From NCBI RefSeq assembly GCF_002127325.2, contig NC_035436.2:109639591-109703590 (forward strand): a stretch of 64,000 nucleotides of DNA, read 5' to 3'. The notes under the pieces were generated by a model. It saw nothing but the letters and a program-made list of their open reading frames with translations. It searched no databases and was not told the DNA's origin. Below, piece after piece: positions 22,047 through 32,832 of the stretch; the first letter of the stretch is position 1; every line of letters starts with the position of its first letter. The DNA comes from Helianthus annuus. Lineage: Eukaryota; Streptophyta; Magnoliopsida; Asterales; Asteraceae. A program made the translations under genes and the position numbers.

Positions 22047-25000
22047 TGTGACACCTGTGTCACTGTCACAATCAAAAAAATAAAAAACCAATGAAATATT
22101 GTGTTTCATACTTGAGATTTGTGAAAATATGTGTATCATTTGCACATATCAATTCTTGTTCGATTTCGGGCTTTAAATCGCTTTCTCGAAGGTTATACGC
22201 GATCTGACGCGTAAATATAACCAGTTTAATGCAACAAACACTCTGGAATAGTGACATAGGCTTAACATACCTTAAATAACCTTTACATAACTTAGAAATA
22301 AGTTTTGGATGGTTTGGTATGCCGAAATCAAGTTTATTCGCTTACAGGGACTAAATTCGACAAACTGCGAAAGTAGGCCGATTTGTACTGTAACAAACAA
22401 TCCGGAACTTGATCATAAGTTAAACACACCCTAAATATCCTTTACGTAGCTTAGAAATAGGCTTTGAGGGGTTCGGTGTGCTAAAATAAACTTTATGCTC
22501 ATTCAGGAACTAAAAGCGTCAAAAAGTGCATAAGTTTGCATTTTCGAGCATATCTTACGTTCTAAATACATCCAGACATCCAAAAATTTATGTAAGCATT
22601 AAAATATTTTATTTTAGTGTTTGGCATGATAAATTTTCATTCGTCGCTTAATTGGATAGTTTTTGCGTTTGTTTCGACTTCCGTCGTAATTAACCAAACA
22701 ATGCAACCGTACGACCAAACGAGCCGACATCCGAGATATTTTTGAGCACATTTTAAGTTCCCTATACTTTAACTTCATCTTAGAGCTTTGAAATGGGGTT
22801 AACGGGGCTTAAACGTGTCAAAAATGCATCGAAAACCAAGTTTGGGGCTTCAGGGGCTAAATCTATCATTTTTGAAAGTTGCTGGTCTGCAGGTCCCTTA
22901 TGATCCGTATGGACATTTGCTTACGGTCCGTAAGCAGTGCCCAGCACATCAGAATTGCAGAAACATTGAATCTGGTCATTCCCTCTTGTTCCAATGGTTT
23001 TGATCCATGGTTTTTCATGCTATGGGCTGGTTTGTGTGGAGAACAAGTCCCCCAATCATTCTCTAACACTTGTAAGGCCTAGATCATTCCCTCTTCTCCA
23101 AGAAATGATCTTAACGGTTTTGCGAAAACTATATATAGCATGGCCCTCATTCCATTTTCTTCACATTTGGTCTGAGATTTCTCTAAGTGTTTGTGATTAT
23201 TCAGTACCTACCTGAGAATACTTGGAACCAAATCTATTTGGACCCTTTGTAAGTCCTCTTTTGTTCTTTTATCGCTTTTCGAGTGTGAAAGTCAAACTTT
23301 GTTTGACTTTCAGCTTTCACCACGAGATGGTCAACGAGAAGTTCGTTTGAACTTCGCAACGTGAGCGTAATCACGATGGTTATACTCCTTTGTGACTATA
23401 CCTACTGATTACCACGTTGACTAGGCATAGGGACGAGTCGTAGTTTCGGTCAAAATGCGCATTTAATCGTATTTTGCAACCAAACTACTCTTGGTATCAA
23501 AAGACTTTGTTTTGATATCAAAAACCTGTTTTCTAAATTAGTGAAGCATGTTCTAACATGCTTAGCTCGTCACTTCTAGTTTAGTGCTTTTCTAGAGTCG
23601 TAAGTTAAGCGGTCTAAACCACCGCTTAGACTTTCGAACTCGACCCGTTTGGTCGATCTTTAGGATCCGACCAAGCATGTTTAGTGACCATAGTTGTATA
23701 GGGAATAACCTTCCGAGGTTATACCTTATGGTCACCTAGTTTAAGTAGTTGTACGATAGGTAGATTATATGCCTTAAGTAAACGACCAAAATGCCCTTTT
23801 CATGCATAATTGGATTTGAAGCATATGTAACCTAACTTTTGTCACCTAAACTGATTATGCAACCTATTATAACATGTTTAGGCATATAATACTTGTCATA
23901 GGACTAGTTAGACGTCTTGAACGCGCATTTGCGCGAACGAAGAATTAAAGTAGCATAAGCTACCTTAATGGGTCGTAACGGGTCGAAAGCACTTAGGTTA
24001 GGTTTCACTTTAGTATGTAGGCTTTGTTAAACCATATCATATGAGTTCCAACACTCATTTGGTTTACGAAACCTCATCCTATCCGATCTTCCGATTTAGG
24101 TCCGGTTATTAACATAGTTACCTATATTAGGTGCCATTTGATTTCCGTGACCCCTCTAGCTTTGCTTGGTTGTTGTTCAAGACTTCTAAGCACCCTCAAG
24201 TGAGTACATAGTCCCCTCTTTTACTGTTTTCAAACTATTTTGGGGTGGAACACGTGTGCCTACTTGTTACTTTCATGTTTCTCATGTTTTTATATCATAT
24301 ACTTACTATGTTCAATAGTACACTATTAGTACATGATTGCATTATGTTTTGCTATGTATGTGCTCTTAACATGCTAGCACATTGATTTTCGTATATTACA
24401 TTTTGTCGCATATGCTCATCCAGCATATGGACACAGTGTTTTACATTTGAACCGTTGTAACCGTTTGATCATATGAACCGTTTGTGACCACTTGATTATG
24501 TGATCCGTTGGATTATGTGAACCGTTTGTAACCGTTTGATTATGTGAACCATTTGAGACTACTTGACTATGTGAACCATTTGTGACTACTTGACTATGTG
24601 AACCGTTTGTAACCGTTGATTGACATGAACCGTTTGAAATCTGTTTGAACCGTTGGGTTAGGGAAGTGATTAGGTAACGGGGCGGGTGTAATGTGTTAAA
24701 AGCATGGTGGATACGCCGCTGGTACTTCCTATATATAAGTGCTTTTAATACATAATATGTCGTTGCGTTATCTAGATCACTTGGGTAAGATTATCGAAAC
24801 CAGGTTATATTACAAGGTTTTTCTAACGACATATATACACTATTCAAGTTTTATTTCAAAAACGATTTACAATCTGGATTTAACTAAACAAATGTTTTGG
24901 AGTTAAGAATCATGGTTACGAGATTTTATAAATTATAACCAGCTTGATTTAAGTTGGTTAATTATGTCGCAATACTACACTTTTCAAAACAAGGTTTTTA

Positions 25001-25354
25001 AATAAGTATTGCAACATGCAAACTCGCCATGAATCCGACACTCAAACAAAACCTATGTACTCGCCGGCATTTTTATGCTGATGTACCTATTTTCACATGT
25101 GTTTCAGGTACAATAGTTGATGATGCTTGATGATGATATTTGTGTACTCTCACATAGGATCGGACGAGGCCTTAGTAACATTAAAAGATACAAGACTATT
25201 TGTACATGTTTTGTTTCAAATTCCAATGTAATACAATACACTTAATTCAATAAAAGGAAACTGTTTAATCCATGGTTGCGAAACAATGATTCTGTTACAA
25301 CACTCCCCGATGTTTTTGCCACTTTTTGTTGTTTTACGTGGTCGGGGTGTGACA
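22047..25354 (+). repeat. Element B 5' LTR (family 1)
   Basis: 3308 bp from TGTGACACCTG to GGGGTGTGACA, followed at once by a primer binding site, which makes it a 5' LTR of a plus-strand element. TATATATA is at 23130-23137, the paired dyads at 22897-22935, the minisatellite at 24447-24656 and the conserved hairpin at 24690-24754. The left flank is GCTAC (22042-22046) in A's pol. Confidence 0.93.
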
Positions 25355-25360
25355 AAAAGT

Positions 25361-25374
25361 TGGTATCAGAGCCA
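25361..25374 (+). promoter_or_regulatory. Primer binding site of element B
   Basis: TGGTATCAGAGCCA six bases after the LTR end, the initiator Met tRNA type. Confidence 0.94.
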
Positions 25375-25940
25375 ATGGTTAGAGGGAATTAGGTTATTAG
25401 TAATGCTTTGACCTAGACTATAACCTTCCTAGGACCCTAACGCGAGTTTACTTGTGTTTAGTCATAAAACAATACCGTTGCCTGTCCTTAGGCAGCAACC
25501 ACAATAAGAACACAAAATTCGAATCTGCTTTGAAAACTAATCATCTGTTCTAGGATGATTTATTATAAGGTTTCGAACCTTCAAAGTTTTCAAATTCTCG
25601 TCAGAGTTTGGGTCTAAATAATGTGAACACGTGCAAACTAGAAGGGTGGGTGCCTGTACCCTGAGTTTTCTGTCTAAGGCTAGAGTGTTCGTACAAATCC
25701 GCAGTATCGGACCAGTCACTCTTACCTCGGAACTATTGGGGTGAGTGTCCACTTATAGGCGAGCATGTCTTCGCGATACATTATGAGGACCTATTTACTT
25801 TGATTCAGCCTTTGTGTGTCGTTTGTTTGCTTCGTGGTTCAAACAAATGACCATCACCCATGCTTTTGGCCGGTATTTGTAACCTCCTATTCTTACCCAA
25901 TGCCATTTCACTTGTTTCCTCTCTTGTTTCCCCTTTTAGA
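25375..25940 (+). other. Element B untranslated leader
   Basis: 566 bp between the primer site and gag with no coding signal. It matches the leader of element D in reverse (57533-58145), for example around CATGTCTTCGCGATACA, so B and D belong to one family. Confidence 0.75.
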
Positions 25941-26660
25941 ATGCCTCTACGACGCGAGAATCAAATACCTATTGAAGATCTGGCAGCTGTCATTACGCAG
26001 CAAATAACTGCTGCAATCCCGAACATCGTTGCTCAATGTAACCAAGCTCTCAACAACAACAATGCCCCGTGCAACTTCAACACGTTCAACTCAGCTAAGC
26101 CATCAAAGTTTTCTGGGTCCCAAGGAGAGACTGCACTTCTGCAATGGTTCGAGAGTTTAGAGAGCACCTTCAGACATGTTCAATCCGAGCGAAAGGTAGA
26201 TTTCACATCTAGTGTCTTTGAGAAACGAGCTTTGACGTGGTGGAACGGTGAGGTGAGAGATAGGGGTGCCGATGTGGCACTGGCTCAAACATGGGAAGAG
26301 CTTCAAGCTCTAATGATGAAGGAGTTTTGTCCTCATCACGAGACCAGGGCCTTGGAAAGGGAATTTGACGATCTTAAGCAAGAGAGCGGTGAGCATCGAG
26401 CCTACACGGACCTTTATGAGGAGTTAAGTCTGTTATGCCCGAACATGGTCACGCCTTTGGATAAGGCAATCGAAAAGTATATTGATGGCCTCCCTGACTC
26501 AGTACAAGACATTGTGACTGGTAGTAATCCCACTACAGTTAGACAGGCCATTGGGCTATCCGCTACCTTAACTGAATCTCAGATCAGGAAAGTTATTGTG
26601 AACAATTCAGTACAAGACATTTGTGCTTGTAATCATTGTGAACAATTCAGTTATCAATGA
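25941..26660 (+). pseudogene. Element B gag, C-terminally truncated
   Basis: The ATG at 25941 (MPLRREN) is chosen because it matches the gag start of element D. The protein follows D's gag: FNSAKPSKFSGSQGE, LLQWFESLESTFRHVQ, ALTWWNGEVRDRGADVALA, GLPDSVQDIVTGSNPTT. After TESQIRK it leaves the family sequence and ends in a repeat-derived tail at 26660. The zinc knuckles seen in D are missing. Within the remaining 220 or so residues the frame is open, so this is better preserved than D's gag. It cannot package RNA in the usual way without knuckles. Confidence 0.88.
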
Positions 26661-26760
26661 AATAAAGTTATTTGATCCCAATGTTTGTGCTTGTAATCAT
26701 CGTGAACAATTCAGTTATCAATGAAATAAAGTTATTTTATCCCAATGTTTGTTTGTTTGT
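26594..26760 (+). repeat. 64-bp tandem repeats at the B/C junction
   Basis: The unit TTGTGCTTGTAATCA...ATAAAGTTATTT...ATG occurs at 26621 and 26685 (period 64 bp). A partial third copy (TTGTGAACAATTCAG) begins at 26595. Each full unit holds AATAAA. The sequence is unlike gag or LTR and lies exactly where B gag stops and LTR C begins, so it is filler at a rearrangement or a fragment of another transcript's 3' end. Confidence 0.75.
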
Positions 26761-26789
26761 GTTTTATGCTTTTCATGTTTTGACTTTTA

Positions 26790-28316
26790 TCCAATTTCAA
26801 ACTCTTTATCGCTTTCTAGAGAATTATACGCAAACTGGTGCGTAAACGTACTCATTTTAATGCGACAAATACTCCGAAACATCAATTATTGCTTAACATA
26901 CCTTAAATAACCTTTACATAACTTAGAAATAAGTTTTGAAGGCTTTGGTATGGCAAAATCTAGTTAATTCGCTTACAGGGACTAAAATTGACAAACTGCG
27001 AAAGTATGTCAATTAGAACTGTAACAAACATTCCGGAACATGACCTTAAGTTAAACACACCCTAAATATCCTTTACATAGCTTAGAAATAGGCTTTGAGG
27101 GGTTCGGTGTGCTAAAATAAACTTTCAGGTCATTCAAGGACTAAAAGCGTCAAAAAGTGCATAAGTTTGCATTTTCGCGCATAACTTACGTTCTGAATAC
27201 ATCCGGACATCCAAAAATTTATGTAATCATTAAAATATCATGTTTTAGTTATTGGCTTGTCAAAAATCCATTCGTCGCACAATTTGGACCGTTTTTGCGT
27301 CTGTTACGACTTCCGTCGTAATTAACCGAACAACGCAATCGTACGGCCAAACGAACCGACATCCGGCATATTTTTGAGCATATTTCATGTTCCCTATGCT
27401 TTAACATCCTTGTAGAGCTTAAAACTGGGTTTGACAAGTGTTAAAAGTGCCAAAACACGACCATACGCGCACAGGGACCTAATCTGCCAAAATTGAAACA
27501 TAGCTGGTCTGCAGGATCCTTACGGACCGTATGGGGATGCTTACGGTCCGTAAGCCATGCCCAGATCAGCAATAAGTGTTTTCCAGCTATTTCCAACTTG
27601 ATCCCACCTTTGCTCATGGTTTTGGGGCATTTCTAGGGGCTCCCCTGGTTTTGTAAATCTATGGGCTCGATGTGTAAGGCTAGGATTAAATCTCGGATTA
27701 CAAGGAACGATCCTAACGGCTCTACCAAGTCTATAAATACCCTTCGTTCTCTTGTGCAAAACCCACTTGAATTCTGATATTTTCTCTAAGTTGAAGTGTA
27801 AAACACTTCATACCTGAGAAATACTTGGAATATCAATCTTGCGGGGACCTTCTGTAAGTATTCTTTCGTGCTTTTCGTTCATTTTAGCGTCAAAGTCAAA
27901 CCGTGTTTGACTTTCTGCATTGACCAGTTTATGGTCAACACAAAGTTCGTTTGAACTTCATAACGTGAGCGTAATCACGATGGTTATAGTCCCTAGTAAC
28001 TATACCTACTGATTACCACGTTATCTAGGCTCAGTGACGAGTCGTAGTTTAGGCCAGAATACGTTTTCTCGCGTATGTTGTAACCAAACTACTCTAGGGT
28101 ATTAAAACAGTTTGATTTAATACCAAACCTGTTTTCTAACTTTACTAAACATGTTCTAGCATGTTTAGCTCATCGCTTTTAGTTTTGTGCTTGTCTAGGG
28201 TCGTAAAGGTAAGCGATCTAAACAATCGCTTATGCTTACGAACCCGACCCATTTGGTTGATCTTTAGGATCCGACCAAACACATTAGGTGACCATAGTGT
28301 ATAGGGAATAACCTTC
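26790..28316 (+). repeat. LTR C, first part (5' truncated)
   Basis: From about 26790 the sequence aligns with family-1 LTRs (ATCGCTTTCTAGAG..., TATAAATA at 27732-27739, paired dyads at 27518-27555). The first 160 bp or so of a normal LTR are missing. It is interrupted at 28316 by copia1 and resumes at 41577. It is a different subfamily from B's LTR, closest to the one at 1-1204. Confidence 0.8.
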
Positions 28317-28805
28317 TGTTGGTGCACTACATCTGTTGATTTCGTCTTAGATCGAGTCTGTCATTGTAATGTATAGATTAGGGCACATTTTACGAGAAAA
28401 CTGGAGAGTTTACGTGTTTTAGAGTATAGGCCTGCTTATACGGACATAGTAGGTTCTCTTTTGTGTCAGGTCCACTTATTCGAACATGGTAGGTTAGCTT
28501 TTATGTCAGGTCCGCTTATACGGACATGTCGTATAAGGGAACCTATCAGGTTCGCTTATATGGACATGCCGTATAAGGGGACCTCCTCACCTATATATAC
28601 CGGATAAGGGGACCTCATTTGTAACATCTAGAATTCCATACCGAGGTGCTGCCGGTGTGAGAAACGATTGTAAAAGCTGTCAAATTAATCAGAAAAGAGA
28701 ATTACGAAGATATCTAGCTGTTTCTACGTCAGGTACTTGTTTTCCGCACCTGTATCTGATCAAACTCCTCTGATTGACTCGTTCGGGTCAGAATCCGATT
28801 CTACA
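28317..28805 (+). repeat. Copia1 5' LTR
   Basis: TGTTGGTGCACT to CCGATTCTACA. It contains two neighbouring imperfect palindromes (28509-28543 and about 28548-28585) and the TATA box TATATATA at 28592-28599. Motifs of the type GGTCCGCTTAT are repeated through it. Confidence 0.95.
28509..28585 (+). promoter_or_regulatory. Twin palindromes upstream of copia1 TATA box
   Basis: Each reads roughly CCGCTTATACGGACAT followed by GCCGTATAAGGG, an imperfect inverted repeat. The 3' LTR has the same pair at about 41275-41351. The equivalent single site in copia2 (43634-43665) is a perfect palindrome, which suggests a binding site for a dimeric protein or a transcribed hairpin. Confidence 0.65.
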
Positions 28806-28807
28806 AG

Positions 28808-28819
28808 TGGTATCAGAGC
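28808..28819 (+). promoter_or_regulatory. Primer binding site of copia1
   Basis: TGGTATCAGAGC two bases after the LTR, the initiator Met tRNA type. Confidence 0.93.
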
Positions 28820-29458
28820 TTCAGGAGGAGGAGTTCTACATAGATTTGCTGGATTTCGTCACGTATTCTTTCTTCTACACCTTCTTTCTTCGTCAGACCG
28901 AGTTTTCACGGTCCGTTTCAGCTGATTTTTGGATATGTTGTGCGTGTACACCTGATCTACAACCCTACCAAGTTTCAGATCGAAACTCCTAGCCGTTTGG
29001 GAGAAATCGAGATTTTTCGGTTCGTTTTTGCATCAAACTTACAGGTCCGCTCATATGTACATCACAGGTTCGCTCCAAACGTGTTAGATTCGCTCGAAAC
29101 TTAGCAGATCCGCTCCAAAAATTTCATAGGTTCGTTCCAAAGTTCATACAGATCCGCTCAAAATTACGGGTTTGGTCCGCTTATTGGTCAAGTAGAGGAT
29201 CCGCTTTTGTGACTTTTATTTGTTGGTTCGCTTAATGTGTTCAACATATGGTCCGCTTATTGGTCAAGTAGAGGGTCCGCTTATTAGTCAATTATCAGGT
29301 TCGCTCATTTGGTTAATATGTAGTGATTCGCTCATAGGGTATCAAGTGGTTCGCTCCATATACGTAGGTTCGCTCTTAAAAATAGATCCGCTTTTTAGTC
29401 GTCTTCTTCATAAAGCCTGATCTTGCAACAGTTGTCGGCCACTTTATAAAGTCACCGC
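28820..29458 (+). other. Copia1 leader, part 1, with clustered TCCGCT/TTCGCT motifs
   Basis: Between about 29040 and 29400 some fifteen copies of (A/G)(T)TCCGCT or TTCGCT followed by T or C recur every 20-35 bp in unlike surroundings. No coding signal. A solo gypsy LTR breaks the leader at 29459 and it resumes at 31801, where AGTTCGC-type motifs continue (32470-32700). Confidence 0.7.
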
Positions 29459-31795
29459 TGTCACACCCCCAAAATCCCCGTGCGGAGTATCACCGCTTGG
29501 GAGCGTGACATGACCAGGATCAAGCCACCAATCATATTGAACATGTAATAAATAGTAATAAATATCCATCAATACGAAAGGTGTTTATCAAACCAACATA
29601 ATTTAAGTGTAGCGGAAGCATTAATGTGAAAACCCAATCATAAGTATTAATGTATGAAATAACATAAGTAATCACGATCCATTTGCCCACAACGACCTGC
29701 TCCTCCTTGTGCAAGCTCCGTAAGTACCTAAGGCCCTGCAAGGCATGCAGCAAATAATCAACAACTAGTTGAGCGAGTTCACAGAAAGTAAGTTCATAAC
29801 AGTAATGCGTAAGTTCATCTAGTGGGGGCTTCCCATACAAGTATATACTACTGGTGAGGGATTCTCACATTTATCCTTTACAATGGGGGCTTCCCATTAT
29901 GGTACTTACTAGACTAATTGCAACCATGTGTTCTTCTTAATCCGAGAATAGGTATACGTACTAGGTCACGCAGGATTTACGTGAGTGCCCTTCCCCGAGG
30001 ACAGTGGTACGCGTGGGGTTTACGCAGGATTTACGTAAGTGTCCTTCCGACCTGGAAGACAGTAGTGGGTATTAGGTTACACAGGATTTACATAAGTGTC
30101 CTCCCGACCCGGGAGACAATGGTAGATACTAGTTTACGTAGGTTTTACGTAAGTGTCCTGACTATCCTGAGGACGATGGTCTATAGTCTAGTTATTGCGT
30201 AAGTACGAGTAATCAGTCTATATCAACATTCCAACCCAATTCCCAACCCGGGAATCCCATGCCTTGGCTGTGTGAACTCACCTTGGATTGCTCGGCAGAT
30301 ACACAAGGAGTACTGGTAAGCTAGTAAATGGTCAACCACGTCCTAACAGGGTTACCACACAAGTCAGGTTTTGACTTCACGTAATGCACGTATAAAACAT
30401 ACAAGTTAACACGTTACTAACACGTATTAATCATGGCAACATCTTAGCAGTCAGGCTATACAAGTTACAGTCACAACATATCAACTTGTACGATTTAAAT
30501 AAGTCCAATAGTATTCCGCCCAACATGTTGTGCGATCCAACCAAACCCGGCCCATCAATAATATACAATCCAATAACATATCGGCCCAATACACCAAACA
30601 CATAACAGTCTTGTGCGACTAAAGATATAAGCCCAATGTGCTCGGCCCAAATTACGAAACAGTCAACTTGTGCGATTAGTGTGAGCTTGTGCGTTGGGAG
30701 ACCCTTGTGCGACCAGGGCCTCTTGTGCGACTGGGGATTATGTTGTGCGATTGGATTGGGTTGTACGATCCAATCCATCTTGTGCGCGTGGAACCTTGGG
30801 CGGTCCAGCCCAACACAACACAGTTTAACAGGCCCAAATAAACAGACCTTGTGCGATCCAGGAACCTTGTACGAGTGGGCTCCCTTGTGCGATCGGCCAG
30901 TCTTGTGTGATTGATCCATTTGTGCGATTAGTTAACAACTTCCGTAAATCAAGCAATTAGTTACAATAGCCAATCAATTACCAAGTTTAACATTCTATCA
31001 ATTAACATAATCCCCCAAAACCGTTAACCACCCTATCGATCTAACAGGGCAAATTCAACACCAAATCACATGAACCCTAATCTATCATAATATGAACAAC
31101 ATCTTAACAACACATAAACATTCTAACATGGATCTCGATTACCAAACTACACCCGATTATGACAATACGTAACAGCCGATTACATCTTTTCCACCCTAAT
31201 CATGATGCAAATAACATAATCAATCATAGTAACAATCATAACAACCATACATGTGAGCCGATTAACAACCACTATTAACTATTATCATAAGCAACATGTT
31301 GACAAGAATCCTCGGGTAAACAAACATCTCCGGTAACATCAACATACAAACAATCTGATAATCATTTAACAAGCAACTTAATATTAAACACTAACCGGTT
31401 AAGGGAAATAATCCGAATCAAGGAAAGCTTCGAAAGGCAGATGCGGTTGCCGTCGGGTTCAAGCAAAACGAGAGAGAGAGGTAGCGACTAGGGTTCTTGT
31501 GTGTGTTTTCTTGTGTTTGCTAGTTGTGAGAAACAAACCCACCACTTGGGTGTTTGTACGAATAAAAGGGGTGGGCCGGCCCTTGCTTGGGCTGCCCTCG
31601 GGCCGTGTGCGAGTGAGGTAGCCCAACATGGGCTTGTGCGATTGTTGTGTATATGTGTTGTGCGGTTCGAGTCAAAAAGATACATACATATAATATACAC
31701 AATGCACGTAACACATCATTCATTAAATCATATAATTCAGTTCTCACAAGCACGTAGCGTTACATCAAAGTAAGTCCAAAGTTCGAGTTGTCACA
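29459..31795 (-). mobile_element. Solo family-2 LTR in the copia1 leader
   Basis: 2337 bp from TGTCACACCCCC to GAGTTGTCACA, with a perfect target duplication, ACCGC (29454-29458 and 31796-31800). It is a diverged relative of the T LTRs. It has a large TTGTGCGA array (30610-30930) and CGGCCCAA motifs, and no internal sequence. Confidence 0.93.
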
Positions 31796-31800
31796 ACCGC

Positions 31801-32832
31801 CCCATTCAATTACAATCGGCCAATCATAAAAGGTGGTGACTTAATTGTTTGACAGACTCTCTAACACAAAAGGCCCAATGAATGGAAAGAGTGGCCTAAT
31901 CACGGTTAATAAGAATTAGACAGGTGACCCATGTGTCTAACAATTGAGGAACAATAAGTGATTTTTTTAAAAAAATATATATGTTGACTATTAATATGCA
32001 TGTAAAGGGTAATTGAGGTCCAATGAAAAATTGACCTATCATAAGAATTTGTCGGCAAGTGATGTGAAGTGTTAGCTATGATTCGATGTCCATGTGCAGC
32101 CAACCCATTACAGATAAAGGCCCAATCATTGAGTTTTCATTATCATTAGCGGCCCAATAATCTAATAGTGTCGGTTATTGATTTTGTTAAGTGGATTGCA
32201 CGTGAATTGAATTCAGTGGTGGTTATTGTTTGATCTAAGTAATTGAATTTTACATGGAGGCCCTATGGAATGAAGGCCCAATAGATGATTCTTAAATAAA
32301 TACTTTTGAAAACCTATGTGAATTTGTTTAGTGCTTGTTGTCGTTTGGTCCATAATTGCAACAGATGCTCTAGATCTTGTGTTTTTGCAACAGCCCACTA
32401 CTTGTTGTCGGCTGTACCATTGTCAAGCCCACGTCAATTTCTCGGCCCATCTCGACCCATCAAACAGTTTGTGTTGTGTTTTGTAGCTCAGTTCGCGTAA
32501 AATTCAAGTCATATCAGTTGGAAGTCGAGCAAAGTTCGTTTGAAAGTCTATCAGTTCGTTAGTAGTAAATCTGGTCGTTTGAGTTTAATCCGGGTCACAG
32601 TAGTTCGCGTCTTTTGACAAGTTAAATCTCAGTTCGCATCAATTTTAGTCTGTACAGTTTGTCAACATTCGGTCCACACAAAATATTCATCGGTTCGAGT
32701 ATCAGTATTATACTGTTATTTGACAAATTTTTAAACTGATTGTGTTGTATTTGTTTGTGTTACATCAGGTAAATTCAAGATCATCAGGAATTTTTACGAA
32801 GTGATAAAGCTCATTTGAAAATTCGAAGAAAA
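31801..32832 (+). other. Copia1 leader, part 2
   Basis: About 1 kb without a convincing gene. GGCCCAAT-like words recur at 31870-32280, and AGTTCGC/AGTTCGT words from 32480 to 32640. Short open frames at 32306-32562 are not supported by anything else. With part 1 the leader is about 1.7 kb, unusually long for a copia element. Confidence 0.6.

Noticed and set aside
29918..30202. Frame with repeated RRIYVSVLP-like blocks
   Set aside because: Translation of a tandem repeat (about 65 bp) within the solo LTR; not a gene.
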